64,000 bases of DNA from JAGOBP01 sp964550855 (GTDB lineage: Bacteria > Chloroflexota > Anaerolineae > Fen-1058): positions 1 through 64,000 of the forward strand of contig CAZKBQ010000014.1 of assembly GCA_964550855.1 (NCBI GenBank), written 5' to 3'. Below the pieces are notes generated by a model, which was not told the DNA's origin, did not search any database, and saw only the letters and a program-made list of their open reading frames with translations. A program made the position numbers and the translations under genes. Shown one piece after another: positions 25,209 through 33,590 of this stretch. The first letter of the stretch is position 1; each line of letters begins with the position of its first letter.

Positions 25209-26135
25209 ATGATGCGATCGATGCTGTTGTGGCTGTCACGAAACAAACGCGTGCGCCAGCTGATGAGCAGCTGGGGCGTGGCGCGCCGGGCGGCGCGGCG
25301 CTTTGTGGCCGGCGAGACGATTGACGATGCCCTGGCCGCCATCCGCGAATTGAACGCGCAGGGCATTACGGCCACGCTGGATCATCTGGGCGAAAACGTC
25401 GAAACCCGCGAAGACGCCGCCCGCGCCACCGACGATTATCTCAAGGTGCTGGACGCCATCGGCCAGGCCGGCCTGACGTCGCACGTCTCGGTGAAGCTGA
25501 CGGCGCTGGGTCTGGACCTGGGCGACGAGCTGTGCCGCGAGAACGTGGCGAAGATCCTGGCGAAGGCCAAAGCCATCGGCACGCGCGTCCGCATCGACAT
25601 GGAATCGACCGAGTACACCGATCGGACGCTGGCCATCTATCGCAGTCTGCGCGCCGAGTACGACAACGTCGGCATCGTCATCCAATCGTACCTGTATCGC
25701 AGCGAAGCCGACATCGCGGCGTTGTGCGAAGAAGGCGCGCACGTGCGTCTGTGTAAGGGCGCCTACAAAGAGCCGCCCACGCTGGCCTTCCCCAAAAAGG
25801 CCGACGTGGATGCCAGCTACGTGCGTCTGATGAAGATGCTGCTCAGCGCCCCGGCCCGCGCCAAAGGCACGCGCGCCGCGCTGGCCACGCACGATCCCAA
25901 AATGATCGACGCCACCCGCCGCTTCGCCGAAGAAGAAATGATTCCGCGCGACGAATTCGAGTTTCAGATGCTGCACGGCATTCGCCGCGACCTGCAGCAG
26001 CAGCTGGTGGCCGACGGCTACGCCGTGCGCGTGTATGTGCCCTACGGCACCGAATGGTATCCGTACTTCATGCGGCGCCTGGCCGAGCGGCCCGCCAACG
26101 TGTGGTTCATCGTCAGCAACTTTTTCAAGAAGTGA
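25209..26135 (+). CDS. proline dehydrogenase
   Basis: 308 residues, the length of monofunctional FAD-dependent proline dehydrogenases (first step of proline breakdown to glutamate, membrane-associated). The start is the first of two ATGs at 25209/25212, preceded by AGGAG. Family features: RIDMEST (residue ~125), VIQSYLYRSEADI, VRLCKGAYKEP, LATHDPKMID, FEFQMLHGIRRDL, and the C-terminal YFMRRLAERPANVWFI with the YxxRRxxER substrate-binding pattern. No P5C dehydrogenase is next to it, so the second step must be elsewhere. The next gene starts 71 bp downstream with its own ribosome site. Confidence 0.92.
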   Translation: MMRSMLLWLSRNKRVRQLMSSWGVARRAARRFVAGETIDDALAAIRELNAQGITATLDHLGENVETREDAARATDDYLKVLDAIGQAGLTSHVSVKLTALGLDLGDELCRENVAKILAKAKAIGTRVRIDMESTEYTDRTLAIYRSLRAEYDNVGIVIQSYLYRSEADIAALCEEGAHVRLCKGAYKEPPTLAFPKKADVDASYVRLMKMLLSAPARAKGTRAALATHDPKMIDATRRFAEEEMIPRDEFEFQMLHGIRRDLQQQLVADGYAVRVYVPYGTEWYPYFMRRLAERPANVWFIVSNFFKK

Positions 26136-26206
26136 GCGAAGGCGGAATCAGGCGCAATGCGCCTGCGCCCGGGCGGCGCAGGCCGTGGCCTCAGGGAGGA
26201 AGCGCG

Positions 26207-26941
26207 ATGGAGCTGCGCAACAAAGTGGCGCTGGTCACCGGCGGTGCGCATCGCGTGGGGCGCGGCCTGGCGCTGGCACTGGCGGACGCGGGCGCGCACG
26301 TGGCGTTCACCTATCACACCTCGGCCGCTGCGGCGCGGGACACGCTCGGGCAGATCAGCCGATCGGGGGTGAAGGCCGTCTCGATCGAGTGCGATCAACA
26401 GCAGATCGATCGGATCGACGATCTCTTCAGGATTTTACGGTCGGAATTCGATCACCTCGACCTTGTCGTGAACAGCGCAGCGATCATGGAGCGCCGCCCG
26501 GTGCTGGACATCACGCCCGATCACTGGGAGCGCGTGTTCAACACCAACCTGCGCGGGCCGTTCTTCATTGCGCAGCAGGCCGCGCGCTGGATGACGGAGA
26601 CACAGACGGCCGGCTGCATCGTCAACATCGCGGACACCTCGGCGCTGCGCCCGTGGCCGAGTTACGTCGCGCACACCGCCAGCAAATCGGCGCTGGTGGC
26701 CATGACGCGGGCGCTGGCCGTGGCGCTGGCGCCCCTGATCCGCGTCAACGCCATCCTCCCCGGCGCCATCCTCAAGCCCCCCGATTGGGATGATGATCTC
26801 TGGCAGCGCCAGAACGCGCAGATTCCGCTGAAGCGCAGCGGCACACCGGCGGACGTGGCCGAGGCGGTGTTGTTCTGCGCGCGCAGCGAGTTCATGACCG
26901 GCGAGGCGCTGGTCATCGACGGTGGGCGCAGCCTCAAATGA
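26207..26941 (+). CDS. SDR oxidoreductase, pteridine-reductase-like
   Basis: 244 residues from the ATG at 26207, preceded by GGGAGGAAG; an upstream extension inside the ProDH tail is rejected. Rossmann motif TGGAHRVG (11-18), VVNSAAIM (87-94) and NIADTSALRPWPSYVAHTASKSAL. In the active site K160 is kept, the usual catalytic Tyr four residues before it is H156, and the Ser position 13 residues earlier is D143. The Asp is what Leishmania PTR1 has (D181), but PTR1 keeps the Tyr. The gene is followed after 53 bp by two DinB genes and lies 3 kb upstream of two moeA genes. It may act on a pterin, but this is inference. Confidence 0.8.
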   Translation: MELRNKVALVTGGAHRVGRGLALALADAGAHVAFTYHTSAAAARDTLGQISRSGVKAVSIECDQQQIDRIDDLFRILRSEFDHLDLVVNSAAIMERRPVLDITPDHWERVFNTNLRGPFFIAQQAARWMTETQTAGCIVNIADTSALRPWPSYVAHTASKSALVAMTRALAVALAPLIRVNAILPGAILKPPDWDDDLWQRQNAQIPLKRSGTPADVAEAVLFCARSEFMTGEALVIDGGRSLK

Positions 26942-26954
26942 GCGCGGTCTGGTG

Positions 26955-26960
26955 TACAAT
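26955..26960 (+). promoter_or_regulatory. -10 element upstream of the DinB genes
   Basis: TACAAT, 34 nt before the ATG at 26995. It suggests a start site separate from the SDR gene. No clear -35. Confidence 0.35.
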
Positions 26961-26994
26961 TGCACCGGCCCAATTCACCTCGCAGCGGGGGACG

Positions 26995-27477
26995 ATGATC
27001 AATCGAGCATTGATTCAAAAACGGCTGCGCGACGAAGGCGACAAGCTGCTGGCGCTGTTTGAAGCGCTGACGCCGGAACAGTGGGCGGTCGTCATCTACA
27101 CCGATGGGATGGACTGGACGATCAAGGATCTGCTGGCGCATCAGGTCTCGGCCGAGCGCGAGTTTCAGTATTACGGGCGCGACATCCTGAACGGCGGCGC
27201 GGGCGCGCCGGAGGACTTCTCCATCGACGGTTTCAACAACACCGCGGTCGCCGCGCTGATCGATCGGACGGCGGCCGACCTGCTGGATGATTTTCGCGCG
27301 GCGCGGCAGGACTCCATCGATTTCGTCGCCGCCATCGACGATGAACAGTTCGCGCTGCAGGGACGTCATCCGTTCTTCGGCATGATGACGATCGAAGAAA
27401 TGTTCAAGCTGATCTACCGCCACAACATGATGCATGCGCGCGACATCCGGCGCGCCACGGGAGGAAACGACACATGA
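26995..27477 (+). CDS. DinB-family protein 1
   Basis: 160 residues from the ATG at 26995; an upstream ATG at 26938 overlaps the SDR stop and the -10 element, so it is less likely. Four-helix bundle of DinB/YfiT/MDMPI type: metal triad H49 (DLLAHQVSAERE), H143 and H147 (YRHNMMHARDI). Members use Zn or Ni and often act as thiol S-transferases or of unknown function. Its stop overlaps the start of a second DinB gene (ATGA), so the two are made together and arose by an old duplication, given their low identity. Confidence 0.85.
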   Translation: MINRALIQKRLRDEGDKLLALFEALTPEQWAVVIYTDGMDWTIKDLLAHQVSAEREFQYYGRDILNGGAGAPEDFSIDGFNNTAVAALIDRTAADLLDDFRAARQDSIDFVAAIDDEQFALQGRHPFFGMMTIEEMFKLIYRHNMMHARDIRRATGGNDT

Positions 27478-27956
27478 CGCTGGACGAACGCAAGACCGCC
27501 CTGCGCGATTATCTGACGCGCACCCGCGCCGATCTGCGCGGCCTGCTGGAAAATCTACCCGCCGCCGACTGGGAGCGCGTGGTTCAATCGGTGGAAGGCG
27601 GCTGGACGGTGAAGCAGGCGCTGCTGCACCTGTGGACCTCGGAGACGGGCCAGACGGCCACCGGCAAAGCCATCGCCGCCGGGCAGCCCACCGTGCCCGA
27701 TGATTTCGACCTCAATCGCTACAACAACCGCCAGGTCGAGAAGAACCGCGATCGATCGCCACAGGAAGTGTTGGTCGCGATGCTCGATTCGCGGCAGAAG
27801 CTGCTGGCCTTCCTGGACGAAGTGAGCGAAGCCGATCTGGCGAAGCGCGGCCGGCACGGGCGCGGCGATGTGCTCACGCTGGAACAACTCTTCCACCGCA
27901 TCGCCGAGCACGAAGCCGAGCACACCGCCGAGATCAAGGCGGCGCTGAGCGGGTGA
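27474..27956 (+). CDS. DinB-family protein 2
   Basis: 160 residues, same length and fold as the gene before it: H52 (ALLHLWTSE), H146 and H150 (RIAEHEAEHTAEI) form the expected metal triad. Sequence identity with protein 1 outside the motifs is low. 4-bp overlaps on both sides (with DinB 1 and DUF983) show a tightly coupled unit. Substrate unknown; a thiol-dependent transferase or detoxifying role is possible. Confidence 0.85.
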   Translation: MTLDERKTALRDYLTRTRADLRGLLENLPAADWERVVQSVEGGWTVKQALLHLWTSETGQTATGKAIAAGQPTVPDDFDLNRYNNRQVEKNRDRSPQEVLVAMLDSRQKLLAFLDEVSEADLAKRGRHGRGDVLTLEQLFHRIAEHEAEHTAEIKAALSG

Positions 27957-28339
27957 TCGACGTGAGCGACCTGCGTCCCCGGCCTCGCGTCATCGGTGTG
28001 CTGCTGCAGCGCTGCCCGCGCTGTCGACGCGGCGCGGTGTACAGCGGCCTGGTGTCGATGCGCGAGACGTGCGCGGTCTGCGGCCATCAGTTCGGACGCG
28101 AGCCAGGCTACTTCACCGGCGCGATGTATGCCAGCTACGCCATGGCCGTGCCGCTGCTGATTCTGATCTACGCCCTGTTGTCAGCCACCGTCGCCCGCGA
28201 CCTCAATATCATTTCGACCTTCGCCTTGAGCGCGGCGATGTTTATCCCGTTCACGCCCATCATCTTCCGCTATTCGCGCGTGATCTGGATGTACGTCGAC
28301 GCCGCCTTCGATCCGAATTCGCCGGTGCGGCGCAGTTGA
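27953..28339 (+). CDS. DUF983 zinc-ribbon membrane protein
   Basis: 128 residues, GTG start at 27953 overlapping the DinB 2 stop by 4 bp. A four-cysteine ribbon C21-P-R-C24 ... C40-A-V-C43-G is followed by GREPGYFTGAMYASYAM and two hydrophobic helices (VPLLILIYALLSA; IISTFALSAAMFIPFTPIIF). This order and the EPGYFTGAMY motif are typical of DUF983 proteins. Function unknown. Confidence 0.85.
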   Translation: MIDVSDLRPRPRVIGVLLQRCPRCRRGAVYSGLVSMRETCAVCGHQFGREPGYFTGAMYASYAMAVPLLILIYALLSATVARDLNIISTFALSAAMFIPFTPIIFRYSRVIWMYVDAAFDPNSPVRRS

Positions 28340-28355
28340 TGCAATGGGAGAAGCG

Positions 28356-28625
28356 ATGCTCGATTCCGCCAGAGTGCTGCTGACTTTTCCGTGCGCGTTC
28401 CCGGTGAAGGCCATCGGCCGCCACAGCGCGGATTTTGAAATGATCGTGGCCGACATCGTGCGCCGCCACGCGCCCGATCTGCAGCCCGAAGCTGTCACCA
28501 GCCGGTCGAGCGGCAGCGGCACCTATCTGGCCGTTACCGTCACAATCGTCGCACACAGCCGCGAACAGCTCGACGCGCTGTATCGCGATCTCAACCGCCA
28601 CGAACAGGTGCTCATGGTGTTGTAG
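28356..28625 (+). CDS. DUF493 (YbeD-like) small protein
   Basis: 89 residues from the ATG at 28356, which has GGGAGAAG just before it; an ATG at 28344 would overlap that site. The pattern LLTFPCAFPVKAIGRHSADFEMIV, RHAPDLQPEAVTSRSSGSGTYLAVTVTIVAHSREQLDALYRDL is the DUF493/YbeD ferredoxin-like fold. YbeD is often near lipoyl genes in enterobacteria, but no such genes are here. Last gene of the SDR/DinB/DUF983 run. Confidence 0.85.
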   Translation: MLDSARVLLTFPCAFPVKAIGRHSADFEMIVADIVRRHAPDLQPEAVTSRSSGSGTYLAVTVTIVAHSREQLDALYRDLNRHEQVLMVL

Positions 28626-28643
28626 CCTCGCTGCATTGTCTGG

Positions 28644-28649
28644 TAGAAT
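28644..28649 (+). promoter_or_regulatory. -10 element upstream of the aldo/keto reductase
   Basis: TAGAAT, 49 nt before the likely ATG at 28699. Confidence 0.35.
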
Positions 28650-28698
28650 AGTTGTATCAACCCGCGCGGCGCAGCTCTTTCAACCTGCGCCGCGTGTG

Positions 28699-29808
28699 AT
28701 GCGGACGCACGGCATGACCCACGCCACCGACACCGGAACCCGCCGTTTTGCCGATCGACACGCCGACCTGCCCGGCCATTTTCGCCGCGCGCAGGGCTGG
28801 CAGCTCAGCTCGATCGGCCTGGGCACCTATCTGGGTGCGCCCACCGCCGACGTGGACGAGCGTTACAGCGCCGCCGTCCGACGCGCCGTCGAACTCGGCT
28901 GCAACGTCATCGACACGGCCAGCAACTACCGCCATCAACGCAGCGAGCGGGCCGTGGGCCGCGCGCTGCGCAGCCTGATCGACGATGGTCTGATGGCGCG
29001 CGACGAAGTCGTCATTGCCACCAAGGGCGGCTACTTATCCTTCGACGGTGACTATCCGCGCGATCCGGGTCGCTACATCCGCGAAACCTTCATCGAGCGC
29101 GGCCTCATGACCGCCGACGAGATCGTGGACGGGCACTGCCTGTCGCCGCGCTTCCTGCAGGCGCAGATCGAGCAGTCGCGCCGCAATCTGGGCGTGGACT
29201 GCCTTGACATCTACTACATCCACAACCCGGAGAGCCAGCTGAGCACGGTGCCGCGCGCCGAGTTTCGCACGCGCCTGCGCCGCGCGTTTGCCATGCTGGA
29301 AGACGCCGTGGAAGCCGGCCACATCCGCTACTACGGCACCGCCACGTGGAACGGCTACCGCAGTCCGCCGGGCGCAGCCGAATACCTGTCGCTGGATGAC
29401 GTGCTGTCGCTGGCGCGCGACGTGTGCGGCATCAGCCATCACTGCCGCTTTGTGCAGCTGCCGTACAATCTGGCGATGCTGGAAGCGCTGACTGCGCGCA
29501 ATCAGCGTGTGGGCGAGGAAATGATGTCCACGCTGGAGGCGGCCGAACGGCTGGGCGTCAGCGTGATGTGCAGCGCCTCGCTGCTGCAGGGGCGGCTGCT
29601 GGGCCAGCTCGCCGACGCGCTGCGCGATCGCTTCGGCGCGCTGATCACCGATGCCCAGCGCGCGCTGCAATTCGTGCGCTCCACGCCGGGCGTGGTCACC
29701 GCGTTGGTCGGCAGCGCCAATCCGCGTCACATCGACGAGAATCTGGCGGCGGCGCGGGTGCCGCCGTTGATGGATGAGGCTTTCAAACACCTGTTTGCCG
29801 CCGCGTAA
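28699..29808 (+). CDS. aldo/keto reductase
   Basis: About 369 residues from the ATG at 28699; the next in-frame ATG is at 28714 and an earlier one at 28636 precedes the -10 element. NADP-dependent TIM-barrel oxidoreductase with the tetrad visible: Asp and Tyr in VIDTASNYRHQRSERAVGRAL, Lys in VVIATKGGY, His in IYYIHNPESQL. The C-terminal VRSTPGVVTALVGSANPRHIDENL binds the cofactor phosphate in this family. It is longer than usual because of a ~40-residue insert after TKGGY and another around WNGYRSPPGAAEYLSLDD. Its stop is 3 bp before moeA, so it may be cotranscribed. Substrate unknown. Confidence 0.88.
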   Translation: MRTHGMTHATDTGTRRFADRHADLPGHFRRAQGWQLSSIGLGTYLGAPTADVDERYSAAVRRAVELGCNVIDTASNYRHQRSERAVGRALRSLIDDGLMARDEVVIATKGGYLSFDGDYPRDPGRYIRETFIERGLMTADEIVDGHCLSPRFLQAQIEQSRRNLGVDCLDIYYIHNPESQLSTVPRAEFRTRLRRAFAMLEDAVEAGHIRYYGTATWNGYRSPPGAAEYLSLDDVLSLARDVCGISHHCRFVQLPYNLAMLEALTARNQRVGEEMMSTLEAAERLGVSVMCSASLLQGRLLGQLADALRDRFGALITDAQRALQFVRSTPGVVTALVGSANPRHIDENLAAARVPPLMDEAFKHLFAAA

Positions 29809-29811
29809 ATC

Positions 29812-31044
29812 ATGCCCGAACTGTTTACCGTTCAGCCGCCGCACCTCGCCTTGCAGCGCCTGTTCGATCATCTGCCGCCGACTACGCCAACAGAAGTGAT
29901 CGACACAGCGGGCGCGCTCAATCGCGTGCTGGCCGAGTCGCCCGTCGCCGCCTCGCCGCTGCCCGCCTTTCCGCGCAGCACGATGGACGGCTACGCGGTG
30001 CGCGCACAAGATACTTATGGCGCAAGCGAAGCATTGCCCGCGTATCTGACGGTGGTCGGCGAATGCCCGATGGGTGGTGCACCGGCCCGATCGGTGGGGC
30101 GCGGCGAAGCGATGATCATCCACACCGGCGGCATGCTGCCACAGGGCGCGGATGCCGTCGTTCAGATCGAGCGCACGCAAAAATCGACTGAAAACGAGAT
30201 CGAGGTGATGCGCGCGGTCGCGCCCGGCGAGAACGTGCTGCAAGTGGGCGAGGATGTCAAACCCGGCGATCAGTTATTCTCGATCGGCCACCGGCTGCGA
30301 CCGCAGGATTTGGGCGGATTGATGGCGCTGGGCATCACGCAGGTCACCGTGGCCCGCCGGCCGCGTGTGGGCATTCTGGCAACCGGCGATGAAGTGATCG
30401 ATCCGCACGCCGAGCCGCGCCCCGGCCAGGTGCGTGACGTGAACACGTACTCGATCGGCGGCTTGATCGAACGCGCGGGCGGCCTCCCCCGATCGGGCGG
30501 TGTCATCCCCGATGATTTTGAGGCGCTGCAGCGCGCCGCGCGGGCGCTGATCGATCAATCGGATGCATTGGTGCTTTCGGCGGGCAGCTCGGTCAGCGTG
30601 CGCGACATGACCAGCGACGTGATCGATCGACTGGGTCGGCCCGGCGTGCTGGTGCACGGCGTGTCGATCAAGCCGGGCAAGCCAACGATTCTGGCGGTGT
30701 GCGACGGCAAGCCGGTCTTTGGCCTGCCGGGCAATCCGGTCAGCGCGCTGGTGGTGGGCGATCTGTTCATCACGCCGACGCTGTGGCGATTGCAGGGCTG
30801 CGTTCAGCCGCCGCGCGCCAACACCGTCATGGCGCGGCTGACGCACAACCTGTCCAGCGTACCGGGCCGGGTGGATTACATTCAGGTCAGGCTGATCGAC
30901 CGCGATGGCGAGTGGTGGGCCGAGCCGGTCTTCGGCAAGAGCAATTTGATCTATACGCTGGTGAAGGCCGACGGAATGATGATCATCCCGGTGGATGCCA
31001 ACGGCGTGGCGGCGGGCGAATGGGTGGACGTGAGGCTGTTTTAG
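29812..31044 (+). CDS. moeA: molybdopterin molybdotransferase
   Basis: 410 residues, the standard MoeA length. The enzyme inserts molybdate into adenylated molybdopterin. Markers are FPRSTMDGYAVRAQDTYG, HTGGMLPQGADAVVQIE, VGILATGDEVIDP, the nucleotide-binding loop SAGSSVSVRDMT, and GKPVFGLPGNPVSALV; the C-terminal beta-barrel domain IV follows. It starts 3 bp after the aldo/keto reductase stop and is followed by a second moeA-type gene. Confidence 0.93.
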   Translation: MPELFTVQPPHLALQRLFDHLPPTTPTEVIDTAGALNRVLAESPVAASPLPAFPRSTMDGYAVRAQDTYGASEALPAYLTVVGECPMGGAPARSVGRGEAMIIHTGGMLPQGADAVVQIERTQKSTENEIEVMRAVAPGENVLQVGEDVKPGDQLFSIGHRLRPQDLGGLMALGITQVTVARRPRVGILATGDEVIDPHAEPRPGQVRDVNTYSIGGLIERAGGLPRSGGVIPDDFEALQRAARALIDQSDALVLSAGSSVSVRDMTSDVIDRLGRPGVLVHGVSIKPGKPTILAVCDGKPVFGLPGNPVSALVVGDLFITPTLWRLQGCVQPPRANTVMARLTHNLSSVPGRVDYIQVRLIDRDGEWWAEPVFGKSNLIYTLVKADGMMIIPVDANGVAAGEWVDVRLF

Positions 31045-31135
31045 CGAGGCAACGGATGAACAACGGATAAACGGATGGCGCGACGGGTTTATTCGCTTAT
31101 TCGATGTGTATCCGCTGCGCTGAGACGAAAACCCT

Positions 31136-33121
31136 ATGACTAGAAACATTTACCTCCAGGACATCCCCCTCGACGAAGCGTGGCGGCGTCTGACGGACGC
31201 GCTGAAGGCCCTAGGCCGCTGGCAGCCGCTGGCAGGCGAGGATGTGCCGGTGGCGCAGGCTCTGGGCCGCGTGACCGCGCAGCCGATCTGGGCCAAGGTC
31301 TCGTCGCCGGCCTACCACGCCAGCGCCATGGACGGCTACGCCGTCCGCGCCCAAGACACCGCCTCGGCCAACGACACGCATCCGCTGCAATTGAAGTTGG
31401 GGACGCAGGCGCAGTACGTCGATACGGGCGATCCTCTGCCCGGCTGGGCCGACGCCGTGATTATGATCGAGCACGTGCAGCCCATCGGCGACAACGCGAT
31501 CGAAATTCGCGCGCCCATCGCGCCGTGGACGGCGGTGCGGCCGCTGGGCGAGGATATGGTTGCCACAGAACTTGTCTTGCCCGCGAATCATGTCTTGCGC
31601 CCGGTTGATCTCGGCGCGCTGGCCGGCAGCGGCCACGCCAGCGTGAATGTGCGGCGCAAGCCGCGCGTGGCCGTGATCCCCACCGGCACGGAATTGATCA
31701 CGGTGGAGCAGGCGGCGCGATCGGGCGTGAGGCCGGGCGACATCATCGAGTACAACTCGATCGTGCTGGCCGCCCAGGTCGAACAATGGGGCGGCGTGGC
31801 CACGCGCTACCCGATCGTGATCGACGACTTCGAGCAGATCAAAGCGACCGTTCAAGAGGCCGCCTCAAAACATGATCTCGTCCTCATCAACGCGGGATCA
31901 TCCGCGGGCAGCGAGGATTTTACGGCGCGCGTCGTGCAGGAATTGGGCACGCTGCTGGTCCACGGCATCGCCGTGCGTCCCGGCCATCCGGTCATCCTGG
32001 GCACGATCAAATCGGCCAGCGGAAGCCAACCGTCGGAAATTCCCATCGTGGGCGTGCCCGGCTATCCGGTGAGCGCGGCGCTGACGGGCGAGATCTTTGT
32101 AGAGCCCCTTATCGCCCGGTGGCTGGGCGTGCCGGGTCATCAGAAACCAGTGGTGTCGGGCAAAATCACGCGCAAGCTGCTGTCGCCGATGGGCGAGGAT
32201 GAGTGGGTGCGCGTGACGGCGGGCAAAGTCGGCGACCGCATCGTGGCTGCGCCGTTGAACCGGGGCGCGGGCGTGATCACGTCGCTGGTGCGCGCCGACG
32301 GCATCGTGCGGATTCCGCGCTTCAGCGAGGGCGTCAACACGAGCGAAGCCGTTTCGATCGAGTTGTACACCGATCTGGCGGAGATCGATCGCACCATCGT
32401 GCACATCGGTTCGCATGATCTCACGCTCGATTTGCTGGCGCAGCATCTGGCGGAGATGACGAGCGATTCGCCCACCCCCGATCGATCAGCGCAGCGGCGC
32501 TTTGTGTCCGCGCACGCGGGCAGCCTGGGTGGCTTGATCGCGCTGCGGCGCGGCGAGGCGCACCTGGCCGGCTCGCACCTGCTCGATCCTGAAACGGGCG
32601 AGTATAACTTTGCGTATATCAGGCAATATCTGCCCAATGTGCCGGTGGTGGTGGTGACGCTGCTGCGCCGCGAACAGGGGCTGATCGTCGCGCCGGGCAA
32701 TCCAAAGAACATCGCATCATTGAGCGATCTGGCGCGGCCCGAGGTGCGCTTTGTCAACCGGCAGCGCGGCGCGGGCACGCGTGTGCTGCTGGATTATCGC
32801 CTGAGCCAGCTGGGCATCGCGCCCGACGCAGTGAATGGCTACGCGCGCGAAGAATACACGCATTTGGCCGTAGCCGCCGCGGTGCAGTCGGGCGCGGCCG
32901 ATTGCGGGTTGGGCGTGCGCGCCGCCGCCCGCGCGCTGAACCTGGATTTCGTGTCGGTGGAATGGGAACGTTACGACTTCGTCATCCCGCAGCAGTTCTA
33001 CGAATCAGAGTTGCTGCAGCCGCTGCTGACGCTGATCCGCGGCGAGGCGTTTCGGCAGGTAGTGGGACAACTCGAAGGCTACGATCCGTCGCCAATGGGC
33101 ACGGTGATTGAAGCGAGTTAA
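31136..33121 (+). CDS. MoeA fused to a periplasmic-binding-protein-like domain
   Basis: 661 residues. Residues 1-~405 are MoeA (YHASAMDGYAVRAQDT, PLPGWADAVIMIEHVQ, VAVIPTGTELI, NAGSSAGSEDFT, VGVPGYPVSAALTGEIF). Residues ~420-661 are a PBP-type-II/COG1910-like domain: HIGSHDLTLDLLAQHL, SAHAGSLGGLIALRRGEAHLAGSHLLDPETGEYN, RFVNRQRGAGTRVLLDY, GAADCGLGVRAAARALNLDFV. There is no signal peptide, so the binding domain is cytoplasmic and may sense or deliver molybdate, tungstate or a pterin. This fusion is known in archaea and some bacteria. A ~90-bp spacer with imperfect CGGATRA-type units separates it from moeA. It overlaps the rhodanese gene tail-to-tail by 4 bp. Confidence 0.9.
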   Translation: MTRNIYLQDIPLDEAWRRLTDALKALGRWQPLAGEDVPVAQALGRVTAQPIWAKVSSPAYHASAMDGYAVRAQDTASANDTHPLQLKLGTQAQYVDTGDPLPGWADAVIMIEHVQPIGDNAIEIRAPIAPWTAVRPLGEDMVATELVLPANHVLRPVDLGALAGSGHASVNVRRKPRVAVIPTGTELITVEQAARSGVRPGDIIEYNSIVLAAQVEQWGGVATRYPIVIDDFEQIKATVQEAASKHDLVLINAGSSAGSEDFTARVVQELGTLLVHGIAVRPGHPVILGTIKSASGSQPSEIPIVGVPGYPVSAALTGEIFVEPLIARWLGVPGHQKPVVSGKITRKLLSPMGEDEWVRVTAGKVGDRIVAAPLNRGAGVITSLVRADGIVRIPRFSEGVNTSEAVSIELYTDLAEIDRTIVHIGSHDLTLDLLAQHLAEMTSDSPTPDRSAQRRFVSAHAGSLGGLIALRRGEAHLAGSHLLDPETGEYNFAYIRQYLPNVPVVVVTLLRREQGLIVAPGNPKNIASLSDLARPEVRFVNRQRGAGTRVLLDYRLSQLGIAPDAVNGYAREEYTHLAVAAAVQSGAADCGLGVRAAARALNLDFVSVEWERYDFVIPQQFYESELLQPLLTLIRGEAFRQVVGQLEGYDPSPMGTVIEAS

Positions 33122-33435
33122 TATCTGGGCACGCGCGGATCGATCTGCAGCGACCAGGCGTCGATGCCGCCGGTCAGATTGGCGACGTTGGTGAAGCCCA
33201 GCCGCTCCAGCATCGCCGCGGCCTGATAACTGCGCACCCCGGTGTGGCACTGCAGCACATATTCCTGCTGTTTGTCCAACTCCTCCGCCCAGCTGAAGAT
33301 CTGCCCCAGCGGTTTGAGAAGCGCGCCGTCGATGCGGGCCAACTGATATTCGTATGGTTCGCGCACGTCGATAATCACGGGCGGCGATCCGTTGGCGAGC
33401 CGCTTGGCCAGTTGCTGGACGGTCAGATGTTTCAT
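33118..33435 (-). CDS. single-domain rhodanese-like protein
   Basis: 105 residues from the ATG at 33435. Rhodanese fold with VIIDVREPYEYQLARIDGALLKPL and the active-site cysteine C63 in the loop QCHTGVRS, followed by MLERLGFTNVANLTGGIDAW. Likely a sulfur-transfer protein (persulfide carrier) in the cytoplasm. Being convergent with the moeA fusion, it is not in the same transcript, though sulfur transfer does feed molybdopterin synthesis. Confidence 0.88.
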   Translation of the reverse strand: MKHLTVQQLAKRLANGSPPVIIDVREPYEYQLARIDGALLKPLGQIFSWAEELDKQQEYVLQCHTGVRSYQAAAMLERLGFTNVANLTGGIDAWSLQIDPRVPRY

Positions 33436-33471
33436 GGACGATGATCTCCGTGAGCAAGATAGTGCCAAGTG

Positions 33472-33590
33472 AAGAGTGACGAGTGATGAGTAACGAGTAA
33501 TGAGTGATGAGTAATGAGTTACGTTTTACGCATTACGTTTTACGCATTACGTTTTACGCATTACGTTTCACGCATCACGTTTCACGCTTT
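33472..33590. repeat. 7-bp-period repeat, two inverted arms
   Basis: Sixteen or so consecutive heptads: first GAGTGAC, GAGTGAT, GAGTAAC, GAGTAAT units, then GTTTTAC, GCATTAC, GTTTCAC units. The halves are imperfect reverse complements. The TGA stop of the DUF2085 gene (33582-33584) lies inside the right half. Confidence 0.9.

Noticed and set aside
29035..30243. 402-codon open frame on the minus strand across the aldo/keto reductase and moeA genes
   Set aside because: Arg/His/Gln-rich translation with no fold-like pattern; it is the antisense shadow of two well-supported genes, common at this GC content.
31045..31135. Heptad-type repeat between the moeA genes
   Set aside because: CGGATGA/CGGATAA-like units are present but irregularly spaced and unlike the GAGTRAY family; too weak to call.
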